NCBI RefSeq assembly: GCF_014779555.2
Contig: NZ_CP094357.1
Span: 4,340,001 to 4,404,000 of the forward strand
Source: Lysobacter capsici
Lineage (GTDB): Bacteria; Pseudomonadota; Gammaproteobacteria; Xanthomonadales; Xanthomonadaceae
DNA length: 64,000 nucleotides
Reading direction: 5' to 3'
The position numbers were made by a program, and so were the translations under genes. A model generated the notes under the pieces. The model worked only from the letters and a program-made list of their open reading frames with translations, was not told the DNA's origin and searched no databases. Positions 45,404 to 53,206 of this stretch are shown here, in pieces. Numbering within the stretch: the first letter of the stretch is position 1; every line of letters starts with the position of its first letter.

Positions 45404-45910
45404 TCAAGTCCCGGCGGAAAACCGAGCCTCGATCTCCGCGGCAATATCGTCCTTGCGCGCCTTCGCCAGCGCCGCGCTCAACTCCGGCAACACCTCGCCG
45501 AGTTCCTCGCTGTTCGAACAACGCTCGATCTTGAGCTGCAGAAAATACCCGCGCAGCCCCAGATGCTCGCGCACGGTTTCGCTCATCAGCGTGTACAGGG
45601 TCTGATACCGCTGCGCGGTATCCACCGGCGCGGCGACCGGCAACGCGAACGCCATGCCCGGCGTCGGCGCATGCGCGCTCACCGTGGCCGCGACCGCCGC
45701 CGAGGACGCGATCAAGCCCAAGCTTTCGAGCTGCTCCAGCGCATCGGCCGGCCCATGCAGGCTGGCGATCAGATCGCGCAGATGACGCACGCTGCGCTCG
45801 CCGTCGACGATCAACAGGATCGAACGCAGGACCGGCGGCAATTTGCGCGAGCGGTGCTGGATCTCATCGCGGCCGTCGTTCGTTTTGACCGGCAGATCGC
45901 TGTCGCGCAT
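45404..45910 (-). CDS. Uncharacterised cytosolic protein
   Basis: This 168-residue protein starts MRDSDLPVKTNDGR (a start ten codons upstream is possible). The segment RSRKLPPVLRSILLIVDGER followed by SVRHLRDLIASLHG resembles a winged-helix N domain found in several Xanthomonadaceae proteins. The C-terminal half (about 95-168) is predicted helical, with a single Cys in ERCSNSEELGE. It has no signal peptide or membrane segment. I do not recognise the family or a function; neighbours give no clue. Confidence 0.7.
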   Translation of the reverse strand: MRDSDLPVKTNDGRDEIQHRSRKLPPVLRSILLIVDGERSVRHLRDLIASLHGPADALEQLESLGLIASSAAVAATVSAHAPTPGMAFALPVAAPVDTAQRYQTLYTLMSETVREHLGLRGYFLQLKIERCSNSEELGEVLPELSAALAKARKDDIAAEIEARFSAGT

Positions 45911-46128
45911 GGCTATCCCTCGTAGTGAATCCGACCGCACTGCGAACGTCGCGGACCGCAGGCATCGGCTGCGTTGACTGCAGACTTCGCTACGCTCGCG
46001 CGCTCGGCCAGCGCCGTCGTTCTCCCGGCTGGCAGCGGATCATGACATGTGACTCCATGACGTTTCTGTGTCGTATTCGACGTTAGTCGTAAACGGAAAT
46101 ACGTCAACCTGCAAAGGTCGGATGCACG
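45911..46128. other. Spacer upstream of the unknown gene
   Basis: About 220 bp hold the promoter region of the gene at 45404 and the 3' flank of prpC. The stretch near 46050-46110 is AT-richer (TTCTGTGTCGTATTCGACGT, TAAACGGAAATACGTCAACC). No gene was seen. Confidence 0.4.
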
Positions 46129-46158
46129 AAAAAGGCCAGGCGATCGCCTGGCCTTTTT
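46129..46158. terminator. Bidirectional intrinsic terminator after prpC
   Basis: A perfect 30-bp palindrome (AAAAAGGCCAGGCGA and its complement) has five A on one side and five T on the other. It ends prpC transcription on the minus strand, 63 bp past the stop. Confidence 0.93.
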
Positions 46159-46220
46159 GCCTTGCTTCCTGCGTTTTACCGCCGCGCCGCATCGCGCGTG
46201 GCGATGCGGCCGGCGCGCCG

Positions 46221-47372
46221 TCAGCGCTGCTCGATCGGCACGTAGGCGCGATCTTCCGGCCCGGTGTAGTTCGCGCTCGGGCGGATGATCTTGCCGTCCT
46301 CGCGCTGCTCGATCACGTGCGCGCTCCAGCCGGTGGTGCGCGCGATCACGAACAGCGGGGTGAACATCGGGGTCGGGATGCCCATCATGTGATAGGCCGA
46401 CGCCGAGTACCAATCCAGGTTCGGGAACATCTTCTTGCTGTCCCACATCAAGGTCTCGATGCGTTCGCTGACGTCGAACAGGACCTGATTGCCGCCATCC
46501 TTGCACAGCGCGCGCGAGATTTCCTTGATGATCGGATTGCGCGGATCGCCGGTGGTGTAGACCGGGTGGCCGAAGCCGATCACGATTTCCTTGCGCTCCA
46601 CGCGCGCGCGGATGTCGGCCTCGGCCTCATCGGCGCTGTTGTAGCGCGAGATGATGTCCATGGCGACTTCGTTGGCGCCGCCGTGCTTGGGACCGCGCAG
46701 CGCGCCGATCGCGCCGGTGATGCACGAATGCAGGTCCGAGCCGGTGCCGGCGATGACGCGCGCGGTGAACGTGCTCGCGTTGAACTCGTGCTCGGCGTAG
46801 AGGATCAACGACTTGTCCAGCGAATCGGCCAGCAGCTGGCTCGGCGGTTCGCCGTGCAGCAGGTGCAGGAAGTGCGCGGCGACCGAGTCGTCGTCGGTTT
46901 CGCAATCGATGCGGCGGCCGTTGCGGGTGAAATGCCACCAGTACAGCAGCATGGAACCGAAGCTGGCGATCAGGCGGTCGGCGATGTCGCGCGCTTCGCT
47001 GGCCGGATGGCCTTCGCGTTCGGGCAGCACGGTGCCGAGCACCGAACAGCCGGTGCGCAGCACGTCCATCGGATGCGCGTTGGCGGGGACGAGTTCGAGC
47101 GCGTCGGTGACGATCGCCGGCAGGCCGCGCAGGCGCTTGAGCTTGGTCTTGTACGCCTTGAGCTGCGAGGCGGTCGGCAGCACGCCGTGGACCAACAGGT
47201 GCGAGACTTCCTCGAAGGTCGACTTGGTCGCCAGATCGTGGATGTCGTAGCCGCGGTAATGCAGATCGTTGCCGCTGCGGCCGACGGTGCACAGCGCGGT
47301 ATTGCCCGCGGCGGTGCCGCTCAGGGCGACGGATTTCTTGGGCTTGGGCAGGGTCTGTTGCGTGTCGCTCAT
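46221..47372 (-). CDS. prpC: 2-methylcitrate synthase
   Basis: It condenses propionyl-CoA with oxaloacetate to 2-methylcitrate. The 383-residue protein is the right size for PrpC (citrate synthases are larger). Active-site motifs: [15 protein letters not shown] (first His), [13 protein letters not shown] and IGFGHPVY (second His), then the catalytic Asp in the C-terminal region. GAGGAAGG precedes the ATG. It follows prpB on the same strand, but a 524-bp repeat-filled gap separates them. Confidence 0.94.
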   Translation of the reverse strand: MSDTQQTLPKPKKSVALSGTAAGNTALCTVGRSGNDLHYRGYDIHDLATKSTFEEVSHLLVHGVLPTASQLKAYKTKLKRLRGLPAIVTDALELVPANAHPMDVLRTGCSVLGTVLPEREGHPASEARDIADRLIASFGSMLLYWWHFTRNGRRIDCETDDDSVAAHFLHLLHGEPPSQLLADSLDKSLILYAEHEFNASTFTARVIAGTGSDLHSCITGAIGALRGPKHGGANEVAMDIISRYNSADEAEADIRARVERKEIVIGFGHPVYTTGDPRNPIIKEISRALCKDGGNQVLFDVSERIETLMWDSKKMFPNLDWYSASAYHMMGIPTPMFTPLFVIARTTGWSAHVIEQREDGKIIRPSANYTGPEDRAYVPIEQR

Positions 47373-47403
47373 GGTCCTTCCTCAATAAAGTTGTCTTTTA
47401 TTC

Positions 47404-47896
47404 CTATTTCCCTCTCCCGCCTGCGGGAGAGGGCAAGGGCGAGGGCGCGCGAATTCCGGCTTGCATCGCTGGCATGAAGTTTCGTGCGCCCTCATCCGGC
47501 CTGTCGGCCACCTTCTCCCGCAAGCGGAAGAAGGAAAATCTCAAGCGTTCAAACAAATTCCTTCGTTCCATTCCCTCTCCCGCTTGCGGGAGAGGGCAAG
47601 GGTGAGGGCGCGCGACTTCTGGCTACGTCGATGGCTTGAAGTTTCACCTGCCCTCATCCGGCCTGTCGGCCACCTTCTCCCGCAAGCGGGAGAAGGAAAA
47701 TCTCGAGCGTTCAAACAAATTCCTTCGTTCCATTCCCTCTCCCGCGTGTGGGAGAGGGCGAGGGTGAGGGCACGCGACTTCTGGCTACGTCGATGGCTTG
47801 AAGTTTCAAATGCCCTCACACCCTAAGGGTGCGTCCTTCGGAGCGCCCGGCCCTTCAGGCCACCTTCCACGCCACGCGGAAGAAGGAAAAATCAGA
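47404..47896. repeat. Three tandem ~162-bp repeat units between prpB and prpC
   Basis: The units start at about 47410, 47573 and 47735 with CCCTCTCCCGCNTGNGGGAG, continue through GAGGGCGCGCGACTTCTGG and GCCCTCATCCGGCCTGTCGG, and end CCACCTTCTCCCGCAAGCGG then AGAAGGAAAATCTC. Each unit holds at least two hairpins. Unit 3 is diverged at its 3' end and abuts the prpB stop. They lie between two genes of one pathway and could uncouple their expression. Confidence 0.85.
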
Positions 47897-48784
47897 TCAC
47901 CCGCTTTTCTTGGCGAACAACGCGTCCAGTTTTCCCTCGAACGCGTGATACCCAATGCGGTCGTACAACTCCTCGCGCGTCTGCATCGTGTCGACCACGT
48001 TCTTCTGATGGCCATCGCGACGGATCGACTGGTACACGTTCTCGGCGGCCTTGTTCATCGCGCGGAACGCCGACAGCGGGAACAGCTGGATCGCCACGCC
48101 GGCCGAGGCCAGTTCGTCGCGGGTGAACAACGGGGTCTGGCCGAATTCGGTGATGTTGGCCAGCACCGGCACCTTCACCGCATCGACGAAGCGGCGGTAG
48201 GTCGGCAGGTCGTAAGCGGCCTCGGCGAAGATGCCGTCGGCGCCGGCTTCCACGCAGGCGATGGCGCGTTCGATCGCGGCGTCCACGCCGTCGACCGCGA
48301 TCGCGTCGGTGCGCGCGATCAGGAAGAAGTCCGGATCGGTCTTGGCGTCGGCCGCGGCTTTAACGCGATCGGCCATTTCGCCGGCGCTGACGATTTCCTT
48401 GCCCGGACGATGGCCGCAGCGCTTGGCGCCGACCTGATCCTCGATGTGGCAGGCGGCCGCGCCGGCCTTGATCAGCGACTTGACCGTGCGCTCGATGTTG
48501 AACGCGCTCGGGCCGAAGCCGGTGTCGATGTCGACCAGCAACGGCAGGTCGCACACGTCGGTGATGCGGCGCACGTCGACCAGCACGTCCTCGAGCGTGT
48601 TGATGCCCAGGTCCGGCAGCCCCAGCGAGCCCGCGGCGACGCCGCCGCCGGACAGGTAGATGGCGCGGTAACCGGCGCGCTTGGCCAGCAGCGCGTGATT
48701 GGCGTTGATCGCGCCGATGACCTGCAGCGGCGATTCTTCGGCGAGCGCGGCGCGGAACTTCGCGCCGGCGGAGTGGTGGCTCAT
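47897..48784 (-). CDS. prpB: Methylisocitrate lyase
   Basis: It cleaves 2-methylisocitrate to pyruvate and succinate, the last step of the methylcitrate cycle. The 295-residue protein has the lyase signature [17 protein letters not shown] with catalytic Cys, and the magnesium-binding DIDTGFG and HIEDQVGAK. The start [10 protein letters not shown] is set by GGAG seven bases upstream; a TTG two codons earlier is less likely. No prpR-type activator is adjacent. Confidence 0.95.
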   Translation of the reverse strand: MSHHSAGAKFRAALAEESPLQVIGAINANHALLAKRAGYRAIYLSGGGVAAGSLGLPDLGINTLEDVLVDVRRITDVCDLPLLVDIDTGFGPSAFNIERTVKSLIKAGAAACHIEDQVGAKRCGHRPGKEIVSAGEMADRVKAAADAKTDPDFFLIARTDAIAVDGVDAAIERAIACVEAGADGIFAEAAYDLPTYRRFVDAVKVPVLANITEFGQTPLFTRDELASAGVAIQLFPLSAFRAMNKAAENVYQSIRRDGHQKNVVDTMQTREELYDRIGYHAFEGKLDALFAKKSG

Positions 48785-49120
48785 CTTCAAGCTCCGGGGG
48801 CCCGGTCGGGGGCGATCCAGATATTTTAACCCGCGGCGCGGACCGGCCGATGACGTCGCGGGCGGCTGAACGCGACCGGTCCGGAAGCGAACAGCGACCG
48901 GGTCGGCGAAACGGTCGGCGAATCAGCCGATCAGGCACAACGCCGCGGTTCCAGCCGCGAACCATCGGGTGGAGTATCGAGCGCTCGCCAGCAAGCCCAT
49001 GGCGGGCCGGGGGCCGATCCCTGCCCTGCCCGCGCCGTCGCATCGCGGCGATGCAGTCGGCGACACCGACACCGCGCGCCGTCGCATGCGCGGCTTAGCG
49101 CGCCGGTTCAACCGGCCGAT
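48785..49120. other. Spacer upstream of prpB
   Basis: This should contain the prpB promoter and the 3' flank of the SUFU gene. I see no gene, repeat family or clear terminator. Hairpin-forming GC tracts (CGTCGCATCGCGGCGATG) are present. Confidence 0.4.
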
Positions 49121-50188
49121 TCAGCCGATGGTGCGAACGATATTGCCGTCCTGGTCGCGGATATGCGTTTGCTTGACCTCGACCTGCAAGGCCGGAAAGC
49201 CTTCGATCTCGTAGCTGCCGGCCTGCGCGCGCAGGCGCGAGACCAGGCTGCGCAAGGCCTGATCGTTGAGCCGCAGATGCAAGGATTCCTCGATCGCTTC
49301 CGCGCTGCAGCGCTGCGCGGGCTCGAACACGATGCGCTGTTCCTTGCCGATGAAGTAGAAATCCGCACCGAAGCGCAGCCGCAACGGCAACAGCGCGAGC
49401 AGTTCGCCGACCTGATTAGCGCCGAGGGTGATCTGCGTGGTCGGCGAGCGCAGCAAACGCTTGTGCTGCTCCCAGCCGAGCTGATCGGTGAACAGCATGC
49501 CGGTCGACGAACCCTCGCGCGCCGATCCCTCGGCCAGCCGCGCCGCCACGTCTTCGTCGGCCAGCAGCGAACCGCGCTCGATGTCGGTGACCCACAAAGG
49601 CAGGAAGTCCCGGAAGACCTCCAGCACCTTCAAGGTCGACCATCGCTTGAGCGCGAATTCCTCTTCGTTGGTCAGGCCGACCACCTGCAGGAAATCCACG
49701 CGCCCGTTGAGCGTGTCGATCGGCGGCAATTCCGGATCTTCGACGAAGGCCACCGCGCGGATCGCGCTGTCGGTGTCGGCGGCGATCGGGCCGTTGGCGT
49801 TGAGGTAATGCCCGGACTCGAAGGCGTTGCCGGTCTTGAACACGTAACGCGCCAGGTTCTGCAGGAAGTTGAGCACCCAGGTCGGCGGATCCTCGCTGTC
49901 CTCCGGATCGGCCAGGCGGAAGGTCAGTTCGAAACCGTAACCGCTGCGTTCGGGATCGTCGGATTCCTTCGCATACAGCTCGCTGAAACCATAGGTGATG
50001 AAATGCCAGTGCGGCACCGGAGCGATGCGCTTGTAGGCGCTGATGCCCGACAAGGGATCGTTGCCGCCGAGCGCGAAACCGATCACGGTGCCGTAGTGCT
50101 TGGGCTCCTGGCGCGAATAGATCCGGTTGAGCGCGCGATCGATCGCGCTCCAGCCCGGTGCTTCGTCGTCCTGTGTGTCGTGCTGCAT
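49121..50188 (-). CDS. Suppressor of fused (SUFU) domain protein
   Basis: This 355-residue cytosolic protein begins with a segment typical of bacterial SUFU domains: GWSAIDRALNRIYSRQEPKH, then DPLSGISAYKR and HWHFITYGFSELY, followed by YGFELTFRLA. The family is named after the eukaryotic Hedgehog regulator; in bacteria it appears as a stand-alone protein of unknown role and as an immunity partner of polymorphic toxins. No toxin-like gene is adjacent; the neighbours are propionate genes. The C-terminal ~130 residues lie beyond the core domain. Start is the first ATG matching the family. Confidence 0.85.
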   Translation of the reverse strand: MQHDTQDDEAPGWSAIDRALNRIYSRQEPKHYGTVIGFALGGNDPLSGISAYKRIAPVPHWHFITYGFSELYAKESDDPERSGYGFELTFRLADPEDSEDPPTWVLNFLQNLARYVFKTGNAFESGHYLNANGPIAADTDSAIRAVAFVEDPELPPIDTLNGRVDFLQVVGLTNEEEFALKRWSTLKVLEVFRDFLPLWVTDIERGSLLADEDVAARLAEGSAREGSSTGMLFTDQLGWEQHKRLLRSPTTQITLGANQVGELLALLPLRLRFGADFYFIGKEQRIVFEPAQRCSAEAIEESLHLRLNDQALRSLVSRLRAQAGSYEIEGFPALQVEVKQTHIRDQDGNIVRTIG

Positions 50189-50315
50189 AGCGTGTTCGCC
50201 TGCCGTTTCACCGCGGGCCGCGCCCGCATGCCGTGGACGATGCTAACGCGATCACGGGAAAATTTCGTCAATGCGCACATTTGGTGATCGGGCGTGAGTC
50301 AGCTGCCGGCGCGGC

Positions 50316-52220
50316 TCAGCTGCCCGCGTCGGCGCCGCGATCGAGCGCGCGGCGGACTTCGTCCAGCGCGGCCGGATCGTCGAGGGTGGACAGATCACCC
50401 GGGTCGCGGTCTTCGGCCAGGGCCTGGATCGAGCGCCGCAGCAACTTGCCCGAGCGGGTCTTGGGCAGCGCGTTGACCACATACACCCGCGCCGGCCGCG
50501 CCAGCGCACCCAGCTGTTGCACCACGCATTGCTGCATCGCCGCGGCGGCCAGCGCCGGGTTCTGCTCGCCGCTGGGCTTGAGCGTGGCGAACACCACCGG
50601 CACCTGGCCCTTGAGTTCGTCGTGAACGCCGATCACCGCCGCTTCGGCGACGCCGCTGTAACTGGCCACCGATTCCTCGATCTCGCGCGTGCCCAGGCGA
50701 TGGCCGGCGACGTTGATCACGTCGTCGGTGCGACCGAGGATGAAGGTGTAGCCGTCGTCGTCGCGGATCGCCCAGTCCAGCGAGCTGTACAGCAGTTCCT
50801 TGAAATGGCTGAAATAGCTCGACAGGAAGCGCGCGTCGTCGTTCCACACCGTGGTCATGCAGCCCGGCGGCAGCGGCGGCACGATCACCAGCACGCCCTT
50901 CTCGTTCGGTCCGGCGTCCAGGCCGGTGGCTTCGTCGATCACCCGCAGGTGATAGCCCGGCGTGGGCAGGCCGGGCGAACCGAATTTCACCGGTTGCAGG
51001 TCCAGGCCCGGCATCAGCGACAGCACCGGCCATCCGGTTTCGGTCTGCCAGTAGTTGTCGATGATGGTCTTGCCGATGCCGTCGGTGATCCAGTGCGCGG
51101 TCGGTTCGTCGAGCGGCTCGCCGGCCAGGAACAACCAGCGCAGTTGCGACAGGTCGTGTTTCTTCAACCACGCGGTGTCCTGCTTCTTCAGCACGCGGAT
51201 GCCGGTCGGCGAGGAAAACATCGTGCGCACGCCGTATTGCTCGCAGATGCGCCACCAGATGCCGGGGTCGGGATTCGTCGGCAGGCCTTCGTACAACACC
51301 GAGGTGGCGCCGGCGATCAGCGGCCCGTAGACGTTGTAGGAATGGCCGACCGCCCAGCCCACGTCGGAAGTCGAGAACATCACTTGTCCTGCGCGAATGT
51401 CGTAGATCGACCACATCGACAGCGCCAGCGCCACCGCGTAGCCGCCGACATCGCGCTGCACGCCCTTGGGTTTGCCGGTGGTGCCGGAGGTGTACAGCAG
51501 GTAGCTGGGTTCGTTGGATTCGAGCCATTCGACCGCGACTTGCTCGCCGTCGTGGCGCGCGCGCAAGGTCGCGTAATCGAGATCTCGACCGGCGACGATG
51601 GCGTGATCGGGGTCGAGGCCGCGGCCGACGACCAGCACGTGCGGCGGCGGCGATTGCGCTTCCTCGCAGGCCGCATCGACCAGCGGCTTGTAAGCGATGA
51701 CCTTGCCGCCGCGCATGCCCGCATCGGCGCAGATCAGCAGTTTGGGCGTGGCATCCTCGATGCGCAGCGCCAGGTTATGCGCGGCGAACCCGCCGAACAC
51801 CACCGAATGCACCGCGCCGATGCGCGCGCAGGCCAGCATCGCGAACACCGCCTCGGCCATGTTCGGCATGTAGATCACCACCCGATCGCCGCGACCCACG
51901 TCCAGCGACTTGAGCACGGCGGCGAAGGTGTTCACCTCGCGGTGCAGTTCGCGATAGCTCAGCTCGACGGTCTGGCCGGTCTCGCTGGAAATCGCCACCA
52001 GCGCGAGCTGATCGCCGCGCTCGTCCAGATGGCGGTCGATCGCGTTGTAGCAAAGATTGGTTTCGCCGCCGGCGAACCATTTGCGGAACGGCGGACGGGA
52101 GTAATCGAGAATGGTCCGCGGCGGCTTATGCCAGTGGATCGCCTGCGCCTGCTCGGCCCAGAACGCTTCGGGCTGCTCGATCGAGCGGCGATGGAAGGCT
52201 TGGTAGGACTCGTCACGCAT
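50316..52220 (-). CDS. prpE: Propionyl-CoA synthetase
   Basis: This ATP-dependent ligase activates propionate (and possibly acetate) to the CoA thioester that prpC uses. The 634-residue protein has the adenylate-forming motifs YTSGTTGKPKG, SDVGWAVGHSYNVYGPL, YWQTETGWP and the catalytic, acetylation-prone Lys in PKTRSGKLLRR. The DRDPGD region near the end also fits PrpE. It is on the same strand as prpB and prpC but separated from them by the SUFU gene. Acs is the main alternative; length and the GWAVGHSYNVYGPL motif favour PrpE. Confidence 0.87.
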   Translation of the reverse strand: MRDESYQAFHRRSIEQPEAFWAEQAQAIHWHKPPRTILDYSRPPFRKWFAGGETNLCYNAIDRHLDERGDQLALVAISSETGQTVELSYRELHREVNTFAAVLKSLDVGRGDRVVIYMPNMAEAVFAMLACARIGAVHSVVFGGFAAHNLALRIEDATPKLLICADAGMRGGKVIAYKPLVDAACEEAQSPPPHVLVVGRGLDPDHAIVAGRDLDYATLRARHDGEQVAVEWLESNEPSYLLYTSGTTGKPKGVQRDVGGYAVALALSMWSIYDIRAGQVMFSTSDVGWAVGHSYNVYGPLIAGATSVLYEGLPTNPDPGIWWRICEQYGVRTMFSSPTGIRVLKKQDTAWLKKHDLSQLRWLFLAGEPLDEPTAHWITDGIGKTIIDNYWQTETGWPVLSLMPGLDLQPVKFGSPGLPTPGYHLRVIDEATGLDAGPNEKGVLVIVPPLPPGCMTTVWNDDARFLSSYFSHFKELLYSSLDWAIRDDDGYTFILGRTDDVINVAGHRLGTREIEESVASYSGVAEAAVIGVHDELKGQVPVVFATLKPSGEQNPALAAAAMQQCVVQQLGALARPARVYVVNALPKTRSGKLLRRSIQALAEDRDPGDLSTLDDPAALDEVRRALDRGADAGS

Positions 52221-52328
52221 GCGGCTGCCTCGCAGGACCGGTGGGCTACCGTCGGCAGGCTAGACCAGCCTTCGGCGGGATGCGTTACGACCATGGTCTA
52301 GAGGCTGGGGTGTTGGCAAGGTGTGAGG

Positions 52329-52392
52329 GGATGGGATTGGGGATTGGGGATTGGGGATTGGGGATTGGGAACCGGGAATTCGGGAGTCGCGG
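52329..52392. repeat. Tandem GGGGATTGGGGATTG array
   Basis: Five tandem copies of GGGGATT and variants lie without an opposite arm, the only one-sided member of this family in the window. Confidence 0.7.
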
Positions 52393-52461
52393 CCCCAGGG
52401 CAAGCGAAAATCATCGCCCCTTTGCAAAAGGGGGTGCGCCTTGCGCCGTAATTGGGTTGGC

Positions 52462-53123
52462 GCGGTCGCGGCTCGCGCCGCTCCTACAGGTAGGCCATGC
52501 GGCTTTTGCTTGAAGTCGCGCAGTTCATCCAGCGCTGCGAGGCTCGGAACTCGCGAGAACAAGAGGACACCCGAAGGGCGGCGCACATGGATGTGCGCCG
52601 TGCGCCACCGGGACAGGATGTCCCGTGTGGCGCATGCCCGCGGAAGCACCGATCGCGCGGGCCCTTGATTCACAGAAAAGCGTTTTTCTTTGGTTACCTT
52701 TCTTTTGTCGCTTTTGACAAAAGAAAGTAACTCGGCCGCTTGCGGACGAAAGCTGTTGATCTTGCCTTTGGCTTCAAAGCTCTGGAGCTTCAGTGCTTTA
52801 AAGCCTTTAAAGCTGCAAGCAGGATCAAAAGCTTCCGCCGCTAAAGCGGCGGGTCACTTTCTTTTGTCTAAAGCAACAAAAGAAAGGTAACCAAAGAAAA
52901 ATGCTTTTCTTTGAATCAAGTGCCCGCAAGTTCGGAGCAGACGCAGGCACGCGCCACACGGGACATCCATGTCCCGGTGGCGCGCGACGCGCATCCATGC
53001 GCGTCGCCCTTCGGGTGTGCTGTTGCTATCGCGAGTCAGTGGCTTCGCAGCGCTGGATGAACTGCGCGGCTTCAAGCCCAAGCCACATGGCCTACCTGTA
53101 GGAGCGGCGCGAGCCGCGACCGC
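52462..53123. repeat. 662-bp near-palindromic repeat element, copy B
   Basis: It has the same structure as copy A at 25132: inverted REP ends, arms with GGCGCACATGGATGTGCGCC and GGTTACCTTTCTTTTGTC, and an asymmetric core. The core (AAGTAACTCGGCCGCTTGCG leading to AAAGCGGCGGGTCACTTTC) is the reverse complement of copy A's core, so the two copies are in opposite orientation. It lies between prpE and the TonB receptor gene and carries no transposase. Confidence 0.8.
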
Positions 53124-53206
53124 GCCACCCCGCCCACGCCGCAGGTCGCGACACATTCGTAACCCCACGCAATCAGCCAGCATCCTTCAGCCAATCACCC
53201 GACCAA

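Noticed and set aside
47404-47896. Tandem units between prpB and prpC as a small CRISPR or coding array
   Set aside because: Units are contiguous, ~162 bp, with internal palindromes and no variable spacers; the open frames in them are repeat-derived.
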